NCBI GenBank assembly: GCA_040255445.1
Contig: JBDZUZ010000136.1
Location: forward strand, 1 to 10,535
Source of the DNA: JBDZUZ01 sp040255445
GTDB lineage: Bacteria > Planctomycetota > Phycisphaerae > Phycisphaerales > UBA1924
Direction of reading: 5' to 3'
Length of the DNA stretch: 10,535 nucleotides
The notes under the pieces were generated by a model that saw only the letters and a list, made by a program, of their open reading frames with translations, was not told where the DNA came from and did no database searches. Shown here in pieces: positions 1 to 5,000 of the stretch. Position 1 is the stretch's first letter. Each line of letters starts with the position of its first letter. The translations under genes and the position numbers were made by a program.

Positions 1-148
1 CCGCCGTGTCTGGCCCCGCCGGCTCCACCCGCACCACATCCACATCGAACGCGGCGACAAACCCCGCAACATCACCCCGATTGAGCGCGGCGTAGGCCTC
101 GCTCAGCACAGCACACTCCCGCTCACGCGGCGATGCCGACTCGTTCAT
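1..148 (-). CDS. NTF2/SnoaL-like family protein, N-terminal part (runs off the left edge)
   Basis: Only the first 49 codons are in the window. The protein starts MNESASPRERECAVLSEAYA and continues through ALNRGDVAGFVAAFDVDVVR and VEPAGPDTA. A helix followed by 'ALNRGDVAGFVAAFD', then a strand with 'VEP', is the usual opening of the NTF2-like / SnoaL-like cone fold, found in polyketide cyclases, small hydrolases and many domains of unknown function. The family assignment is by pattern only; catalytic residues would lie outside the window. The ATG is at 148-146, with GGAGGG five bases upstream, so the start is well supported. It lies 82 bases downstream of the ECF sigma factor gene on the same strand and could be cotranscribed with it. 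A near-identical but truncated copy lies at 8082-8294. Confidence 0.7.
   Translation of the reverse strand, partial: MNESASPRERECAVLSEAYAALNRGDVAGFVAAFDVDVVRVEPAGPDTA
1..148. repeat. Direct repeat, left copy (NTF2-like gene start)
   Basis: Aligns without gaps to 8147-8294. In 1-90 I count three differences (positions 56, 77 and 86). In 91-148 there are about 23, the last eight bases being identical again. The abrupt change near 90 points to a recombination or gene-conversion boundary. The repeat may extend beyond the left edge of the window. Confidence 0.9.
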
Positions 149-153
149 CGCAA

Positions 154-159
154 CCCTCC
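154..159 (-). promoter_or_regulatory. Ribosome-binding site of the left-edge NTF2-like gene
   Basis: On the minus strand this reads GGAGGG and ends five bases before the ATG at 148. It fixes the start of the partial gene and marks this copy as a properly translated gene, unlike the truncated copy at 8082-8294, which has no comparable site. Confidence 0.6.
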
Positions 160-230
160 GAAGGCGCACAACCCCGCCAACGCAATCCCCCCCGGGTCTC
201 TCAGAGCGGGCGGCCTCCGCTCCGCCGGCA

Positions 231-815
231 TCAGCCGCCCGCACCATCCAGCCGATCCTGCAGCCACGCCCGTGCAAACGCCCACCGACGCTTGAGCGTC
301 CGCAGCGGCATCGGCAGGAGCTCCGCGATCTCCTCGAGCGAGAGGCCGAGGTAGTACCTGTACCGGATGATTCGAGCGAGCTCCTCGTGCTGCGTGTGAA
401 GTTCCGCGATCGCATCGCCCAGGGCGACAAGATCAATATCCGGAGCATCCGACACCGCGCTCACATCCGCGAGCGTCAATGCCCGGTCACCCCCGCCCCG
501 TTTCGCGGCGTTCTTCGCCCGCGCGTGGTCGATGAGCACGCGCTCCATCGCGAGCGCTGCCGCGCCGAAGAAGTGAGCCCGGTCCTCCAGCCTCGCGCTG
601 TTCCCCACCAACCGCAGATAGGCCTCGTTGACGAGTGCGGTCGCCTGCAGCGTGTGGCCCGCGCTCTCGCGGGCCATCTTCGCCGCGGCGATGCTGTGGA
701 GTTCGCTATAGACCGCCGCCATTAGGCGATCCGCCGCGGACGCATCGCCGCTGCTGAGGTTCTGGAGCAGCTGCGTGACCTGCAACCCAGCCTGATTGAC
801 CCCAGCCTCATTCAC
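231..815 (-). CDS. ECF-family RNA polymerase sigma factor (TIGR02999 type)
   Basis: Predicted 194-residue alternative sigma factor that directs RNA polymerase to a specific promoter set. The sigma-2 region spans about residues 12-105: 'VTQLLQNLSSGDASAADRL', 'AGHTLQATALVNEAYLRLV' and 'RAHFFGAAALAMERVLIDHA' followed by 'RAKNAAKRGGG'. This is the hallmark order of the TIGR02999 group, common in Planctomycetota and Acidobacteriota. The sigma-4 helix-turn-helix is about residues 130-187, including 'LSLEEIAELLPMPLRTLKRR' and 'WAFARAWL'. I chose the GTG at 815 because it gives the usual family length and has GGAG nine bases upstream. The frame stays open to an ATG at 992, but that extension runs into the glutamine synthetase leader and looks non-coding. 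No anti-sigma factor gene is adjacent. Sigma factors of planctomycetes are often found near Ser/Thr kinase genes, and one lies in the divergent cluster. Target genes are unknown. Confidence 0.9.
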   Translation of the reverse strand: MNEAGVNQAGLQVTQLLQNLSSGDASAADRLMAAVYSELHSIAAAKMARESAGHTLQATALVNEAYLRLVGNSARLEDRAHFFGAAALAMERVLIDHARAKNAAKRGGGDRALTLADVSAVSDAPDIDLVALGDAIAELHTQHEELARIIRYRYYLGLSLEEIAELLPMPLRTLKRRWAFARAWLQDRLDGAGG

Positions 816-824
816 GACTCTTGA

Positions 825-828
825 CTCC
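825..828 (-). promoter_or_regulatory. Ribosome-binding site supporting the GTG start of the ECF sigma gene
   Basis: Minus-strand GGAG, nine bases before the GTG at 815. It decides between this start and the far upstream ATG at 992. The match is short, so support is moderate. Confidence 0.45.
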
Positions 829-942
829 GGAATTGGCCCCTGCGCCTCGCACAATTTTCTTCCTCGAGCGTGGCCCGCACGCGCCCCGCTCTCCGCAGGA
901 AGGGTGGCGGGCATCGACGCCCGCAACCAAACCCGCAATCGC

Positions 943-947
943 AGGAG
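943..947 (+). promoter_or_regulatory. Ribosome-binding site fixing the GTG start of glutamine synthetase
   Basis: AGGAG six bases before the GTG at 954. It decides the start in favour of 954 over an in-frame ATG at 870, whose extra 28 residues are Arg/Pro-rich and unlike any glutamine synthetase N-terminus. Confidence 0.75.
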
Positions 948-953
948 CATACC

Positions 954-2009
954 GTGCGCAAGGCAGAATACATCTGGATCGATGGCGAGCAACCCACCCA
1001 GCAGCTGCGTTCCAAGACGCGCATCGTCTCGGTCGACGATTCAACCGCCCTCGACCCCAACGCGTACCCGAGCTGGGGCTACGACGGGTCCTCGACCTAT
1101 CAGGCCATCGGCGGCGACTCCGACCTGATCATCAAGCCGGTCCGCGTCGTCCGCGATCCCATCCGCAAGGGCGGCTCGGTCCTGGTCCTTTGCGAAGTCT
1201 TCACACCCACCGGCGAGCCGCACGAAACCAACACCCGCGCCCGCCTCCGCCGCGTGCTCGAGAACGGCGCCGCCGAGCTCGACCCCTGGGTCGGCTTCGA
1301 GCAGGAATACACCCTTTTCGAAGGCAACACCCCGATCGGGTTCACCCGCGGCGACAAGCGCCCCCAGGGCCCCTACTACTGCGCCATCGGCTCGGACCGC
1401 ATCTTCGGCCGCGACCTCGTCGAGGCGCACACCGATGCCTGCCTCGAAGCCGGCCTGATGATCTACGGCATCAACGCCGAGGTCATGCCCGGCCAGTGGG
1501 AGTTCCAGGTCGGTTACCGCGGCATGAAGAATGAGTCGGCGGATGTGCTCAACGTCTCCGACCACCTGATGCTGGCCCGCTGGCTCCTCCGCCGGCTCGG
1601 CGAGCAGTTCGGGATCGATCCCCGCTTCGACCCCAAGCCCGCCAAGGGCGACTGGAACGGCGCGGGCAACCACACCAACTTCTCCACCCGCCCGATGCGC
1701 GACCCCCTGACCGGCATGGCCGCCATCCGCGAAGCGATCGAGCGCCTCAGCGAGAACCACGACCGCCACATCCAGAACTACGGCCACGGCCTCGCCGACC
1801 GCCTCACCGGCCACCACGAGACCTGCTCGATCCACGAGTTCCGCAGCGGCGTCGCCGACCGCGGCGCCTCCATCCGCGTGCCCCGCTCCGTCGCCCTCGA
1901 GGGCTGCGGCTACCTCGAAGACCGCCGCCCCGGCGCCAACTGCGACCCCTACCTCGTCTGCGAGCAGCTCCTGACCACCATCTGCATGCTCGACGAGGTC
2001 CGCGTCTAA
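954..2009 (+). CDS. glnII: Glutamine synthetase, type II (eukaryotic type)
   Basis: Cytoplasmic enzyme joining ammonia to glutamate with ATP to give glutamine. It has 351 residues, normal for GSII and much shorter than the roughly 470-residue GSI of most bacteria. Family motifs occur in the expected order: 'WGYDGSST' at 41-48, 'GFEQEYTLF' at 114-122 (metal and substrate glutamates), 'NAEVMPGQWEFQ' at 174-185, 'GDWNGAGNHTNFST' at 232-245 (ATP and glutamate binding), 'ADRGASIRVPR' at 301-311 and 'YLEDRRPGANCDPY' at 320-333. The start is GTG, with AGGAG six bases upstream. The gene is complete with no missing key residue. GSII enzymes are not controlled by the GlnE adenylylation used on GSI, so control must come from elsewhere. 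It is the first gene of a plus-strand cluster; the transporter starts 34 bases after its stop. glnII is the name used in rhizobia and actinomycetes; automated pipelines may write glnA. Confidence 0.96.
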   Translation: MRKAEYIWIDGEQPTQQLRSKTRIVSVDDSTALDPNAYPSWGYDGSSTYQAIGGDSDLIIKPVRVVRDPIRKGGSVLVLCEVFTPTGEPHETNTRARLRRVLENGAAELDPWVGFEQEYTLFEGNTPIGFTRGDKRPQGPYYCAIGSDRIFGRDLVEAHTDACLEAGLMIYGINAEVMPGQWEFQVGYRGMKNESADVLNVSDHLMLARWLLRRLGEQFGIDPRFDPKPAKGDWNGAGNHTNFSTRPMRDPLTGMAAIREAIERLSENHDRHIQNYGHGLADRLTGHHETCSIHEFRSGVADRGASIRVPRSVALEGCGYLEDRRPGANCDPYLVCEQLLTTICMLDEVRV

Positions 2010-2043
2010 ACCGCCACACCGCACAGAAGCAAGGAGACCGCCG

Positions 2044-3369
2044 ATGATCGACTCGGGAGACACCGCGTGGGTGCTCATCAGCGCAGCCCTCGTGCTGCTC
2101 ATGACACCCGGACTCGCCTTCTTCTACGGCGGGCTCGTCCGCTCGAACCAGGTGCTCAACACCATCAAGATGAGCTTCGCCTCGCTCGGCGTCTCCGCCG
2201 TGCTTTGGGCTCTGCTGGGCTACGGCATCGCGTTCGGCACGGGCAACGGGCTATTCGGCGGCGGACAGTGGCTCGGTCTGGCCGGCGTAGGTATGGAACC
2301 AAACCCAGCCTACGCCGGCACGACCCCCCACTTCGCGTTCGTCGTCTTCCAAATGATGTTCGCGATCATCACGCCCTCGCTCATCTCCGGGGCGGTCGTC
2401 GGGCGGATGCGCTTCAAGGCCTACATCCTCTTCATCGCCGCCTGGCAGCTCGCGGTCTACGCACCCCTCGCGCACTGGGTCTGGGGCCCGGGCGGCTGGA
2501 TCGCCGGCATGGGCGCCCTCGACTTCGCCGGCGGCACGGTTGTACACGTCAGCGCGGGCGTCGCGGCCCTGGTCGCCGCGGCCTTCGTCGGCCGCCGCCG
2601 CAACGCCGATGAGTCAAGCGAAACACCCGCGCACAACATCCCCTTCGTCGTGCTCGGCGCATCACTCCTCTGGTTCGGCTTCAACGCCGGCTCCGCGCTG
2701 GGGGCTAACGGCGTCGCCGCCCTCGCGGTCCTCACCACCATGCTCGCCGCCGCCGCGGCCGTCCTCACCTGGATCCTCATCGACCTCTTCCGCACCGGAA
2801 AGCCCAGCATCTCCGGCGCTGCGATCGCGGCGGTCGTCGGGCTCGTCGTGATCACGCCCGCGGCCGGCTTCGTCTCGCCCGCGTCAGCCATCGTCATGGG
2901 CGCGATCGGATCCGTCGCCAGCTACTGCACCATCGCCCTGATCCGCCGCAGCAAGCTCGACGACACCCTCGACGTCTTCGCCTGCCACGGCGTCGGCGGG
3001 ATCGTGGGCTCGGTCCTCACCGGAGTCTTCGCCTCCAAGGCGGTCAACCCCGCCGGCGCGGACGGCCTGATCGCCGGATCCGCCTCGCTCCTTTGGGTTC
3101 AGATTCTCTCGGTCGCGGCCGCGGCCATCTTCGCCGCGGGCGGCACAGCCGGCATCCTCTGGGCCGTCCGCCTCGTCATGCCCCTCCGCATCCCCGGCGG
3201 CGCCGAGCGAGCGGGCATCGACGTCGCCGAGCACAACGAGCGCGCGTACAGCGCCACCTGGCTCGGCCTCTTCGAAGACCCCGCGCTCAGCCAGAACACA
3301 CGCGATCACCACGAAACCAGCGACAACAGCTTCGGCCGCGCCCGCCCTCAGATGGAGACCATGTCATGA
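2044..3369 (+). CDS. amt: Ammonium transporter (Amt/MEP/Rh family)
   Basis: Inner-membrane channel for ammonium uptake, 441 residues, with about eleven hydrophobic membrane segments. Visible signatures: 'MTPGLAFFYGGLVRSNQVLN' at 20-39 (helix 1), 'FVVFQMMFAIITPSLISGAV' at 99-118, 'LDFAGGTVVHVSAG' at 159-172 carrying Asp160 and the first pore histidine (His168), 'LWFGFNAGSALG' at 209-220, and 'DVFACHGVGGIVG' at 310-322 with the second pore histidine (His315). The C-terminal cytoplasmic tail keeps the family 'GIDVAEHNERAY' element (391-402), which couples the trimer subunits in known Amt proteins, and ends in a polar 30-residue extension. There is no cleavable signal peptide; the protein begins directly with helix 1. 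AAGGAG stands before the ATG. Unlike the common glnK-amtB pair, no PII gene is next to it. Its stop overlaps the glutaminase start (ATGA, 3366-3369), suggesting translational coupling. Confidence 0.96.
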   Translation: MIDSGDTAWVLISAALVLLMTPGLAFFYGGLVRSNQVLNTIKMSFASLGVSAVLWALLGYGIAFGTGNGLFGGGQWLGLAGVGMEPNPAYAGTTPHFAFVVFQMMFAIITPSLISGAVVGRMRFKAYILFIAAWQLAVYAPLAHWVWGPGGWIAGMGALDFAGGTVVHVSAGVAALVAAAFVGRRRNADESSETPAHNIPFVVLGASLLWFGFNAGSALGANGVAALAVLTTMLAAAAAVLTWILIDLFRTGKPSISGAAIAAVVGLVVITPAAGFVSPASAIVMGAIGSVASYCTIALIRRSKLDDTLDVFACHGVGGIVGSVLTGVFASKAVNPAGADGLIAGSASLLWVQILSVAAAAIFAAGGTAGILWAVRLVMPLRIPGGAERAGIDVAEHNERAYSATWLGLFEDPALSQNTRDHHETSDNSFGRARPQMETMS

Positions 3370-5000
3370 GCACCGTCAAAGGCCCGATCGACCCCACCGA
3401 CCTCGGCACCCGCAGCGATGACGGCGGACACGCCGAGCCCCTCGACCAGCGTGAACAAAGCATACTGCAGGCGCTCTCGAACGCACGGGGGCTCGTGAGT
3501 GTCCAGCGCGTCATGGATGTGTTCGACCGCTGCGGCCTGCTTCCCGACGACCCCAGGCTCGCCCGGCTCCAGGAAGGTCTCAAGGGATACGGTGTTAACG
3601 ACGAGATGACCGGGGAGGAGTTTCTCCGCTCAGCACGCTCGGCGCTGCTCATCATCGAACAAATGGTCTCGGGCGATCTCGTCATCCCCCAGTTCGTCCG
3701 CTTCCGCGACGAGATCGAGAAGATCTTCGAAGAGGTCCGCTCCGACACCAGCGGCGCCATCGCGACCTACATCCCCAAACTCGGCCGGGTCGACCCCGAG
3801 CGCTACGGCCTCTCACTCTGCACGACCGACGGCCAGCGCGCCAGTTTCGGCGACTCGAAAGTCCCCTTCAGCGCCCAGTGCATCCACAAGCCGCTGACAT
3901 ACGCCCTGGCGCTCGAGGGCAACGGCCCCGAAGCGGTCCACAAGCGCATCGGCTACGAACCCAGCGGCCGCGGCTTCAACGAGATCGCCCTCGACAACCA
4001 GGGCCGCCCCCACAACCCGATGCTCAACTCCGGCTCGATCATGTGCTGCTCGATGATCAAGCCCGACTGGCACATCAGCGACCGCTTCGAGCACATCCTC
4101 GATCTCTGGGAGAAGATGGCCGGCGGCCGCCGCCCCGGCTTCGACAACGCGACCTACCTCTCCGAACGGCGCACCGCCGACCGCAACAACGCGCTCACCT
4201 ACTACATGAAGGAACACAACGCCTTCCCCGAAAGCTCGGACGCCTTCGATGCCCTCGATCTCTATCTCCAGTCGTGCTCCCTCGAGGTGACGACCGACAC
4301 CGTCGCCATCGTGGCCGCGACGCTCGCCACCGGCGGAATCTGCCCGCTCACCGGCAAGCGTGTCCTCGAGCCCGCAACGGTGCGCCGCTGCCTCTCACTC
4401 ATGTGCAACTGCGGCATGTACGACTACTCCGGCCGGTGGTCCTTCGCGATCGGCCTGCCCGCCAAGAGCGGCGTCTCGGGCGGCGTCATGGTCGTGGTGC
4501 CCAACGTCATCGGCCTGTGCGTCTGGTCGCCCCGCCTCGAACCGCACGGCAACTCCGTCCGCGGCATCGAGTTCTGCCGCGCCATGGTCAAACGCTTCAA
4601 CTTCCACGCCTACGACAACGTCGGCGACGCCGCCGGCGAGAAGATCGACCCCAGGCAGCGCGCCAACGCCCGCGGCCGGGACCTCCTCGTCGATCTCTGC
4701 TGGGCCGCATCCGAAGGCGATTGCGACGGCATGAACCGGCTCATCATCAAGGGCGCGGACATCAACGGCGCCGACTACGACGGCCGCACGCCCCTGCATC
4801 TCGCCGCGGCGGAGGGTCGAACCGAAGCCGTTGAACTGCTGCTCCGCCTGGGCGCGAACCGCAACGCCGTCGACCGCTGGGGCAGCACCCCCCCGCGCCG
4901 ACGCCGCCCGCGCCAACAGTGGCGCAGGCGCACAGGAAATCCTCGCTCTGCTAGACTGACCCGACCGCCGCCGCGGCCGGATCCAAGGGCCCAGAAGTGA
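3366..5000 (+). CDS. glsA: Glutaminase, long kidney-type with EF-hand-like N-terminus and ankyrin repeats; C-terminus frameshifted
   Basis: Hydrolyses glutamine to glutamate and ammonia. As read it has 544 residues; correcting one base gives 530. Order: EF-hand-like helical region (about 28-128), glutaminase domain (about 130-418), ankyrin repeats (about 440 to the end). This is the architecture of human GLS/GLS2, not of the short roughly 310-residue bacterial enzymes. Matches to human active-site residues: Tyr135 ('TYIPKL', human Tyr249), Lys175 (Lys289), Asn221 ('MLNSGS', Asn335), Glu267 and Asn274 ('SERRTADRN', Glu381 and Asn388), Tyr300 (Tyr414), Tyr352 ('CGMYDYSG', Tyr466), Val370 ('KSGVSGG', Val484). 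The serine nucleophile (Ser286) is replaced by Cys172 in 'FSAQCIHKPLTYA'. After 'VDRWGSTP' (502-509) the frame turns Pro/Arg-rich because of a C-run; see 4888-4959. The ATG overlaps the amt stop by four bases, with GGAG eight bases upstream. Glutaminase identity is sure; activity is uncertain because of the Cys. Confidence 0.93.
   Translation: MSTVKGPIDPTDLGTRSDDGGHAEPLDQREQSILQALSNARGLVSVQRVMDVFDRCGLLPDDPRLARLQEGLKGYGVNDEMTGEEFLRSARSALLIIEQMVSGDLVIPQFVRFRDEIEKIFEEVRSDTSGAIATYIPKLGRVDPERYGLSLCTTDGQRASFGDSKVPFSAQCIHKPLTYALALEGNGPEAVHKRIGYEPSGRGFNEIALDNQGRPHNPMLNSGSIMCCSMIKPDWHISDRFEHILDLWEKMAGGRRPGFDNATYLSERRTADRNNALTYYMKEHNAFPESSDAFDALDLYLQSCSLEVTTDTVAIVAATLATGGICPLTGKRVLEPATVRRCLSLMCNCGMYDYSGRWSFAIGLPAKSGVSGGVMVVVPNVIGLCVWSPRLEPHGNSVRGIEFCRAMVKRFNFHAYDNVGDAAGEKIDPRQRANARGRDLLVDLCWAASEGDCDGMNRLIIKGADINGADYDGRTPLHLAAAEGRTEAVELLLRLGANRNAVDRWGSTPPRRRRPRQQWRRRTGNPRSARLTRPPPRPDPRAQK
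4888..4959 (+). other. Frameshift at a seven-C run in the ankyrin end of the glutaminase gene, and the restored C-terminus
   Basis: Bases 4888-4894 are CCCCCCC. Reading straight through gives a Pro/Arg-rich tail ending at 5000. Dropping one C moves reading to the frame in which 4899-4959 encodes 'DAARANSGAGAQEILALLD' followed by TGA at 4957-4959. Ankyrin repeats commonly end this way ('DRWGSTP..DAA..G..EILALL'), and the human enzyme has a parallel 'DRWNNTPMDEAL' stretch. The shifted frame is therefore almost certainly the ancestral one. The cause could be a sequencing or assembly error at the homopolymer, a real mutation, or phase-variable slippage; the sequence alone cannot decide. Confidence 0.85.
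4985..4989 (+). promoter_or_regulatory. Ribosome-binding site fixing the GTG start of the kinase gene
   Basis: AAGGG seven bases before the GTG at 4997. The GTG overlaps the TGA of the uncorrected glutaminase frame (GTGA, 4997-5000). With the corrected glutaminase stop at 4959, the two genes are 37 bases apart. Confidence 0.6.

Larger units (their letters stand above)
816..953. promoter_or_regulatory. Divergent intergenic region between the sigma factor gene and the glutamine synthetase gene
   Basis: This 138-base gap should hold promoters for both the sigma factor (leftward) and the nitrogen cluster (rightward). A TTGACT at 821-826 resembles a -35 box, but the AT-rich ACAATTTT at 851-858 lies too far away (over 20 bases) to make a good housekeeping promoter with it. 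I see no clear inverted repeat or sigma-54 GG-N10-GC element. The position is certain; the promoter assignment is inference. Confidence 0.35.

Noticed and set aside
821..858. Housekeeping promoter formed by TTGACT (821) and ACAATT (851)
   Set aside because: The spacing is over 20 bases, outside the normal range, and there is no second supporting element.
870..953. N-terminal extension of glutamine synthetase from an ATG at 870
   Set aside because: The extra 28 residues are Arg/Pro-rich and unlike GSII, while the GTG at 954 has AGGAG at ideal spacing.
816..992. N-terminal extension of the ECF sigma factor to an ATG at 992
   Set aside because: It would overlap the start of glutamine synthetase and adds low-complexity sequence; the GTG at 815 gives the usual family length.
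1041..2102. 353-codon minus-strand open frame opposite glutamine synthetase
   Set aside because: Val/Ala/Gly/Asp-rich translation typical of an antisense shadow; the sense strand holds an unmistakable GSII.
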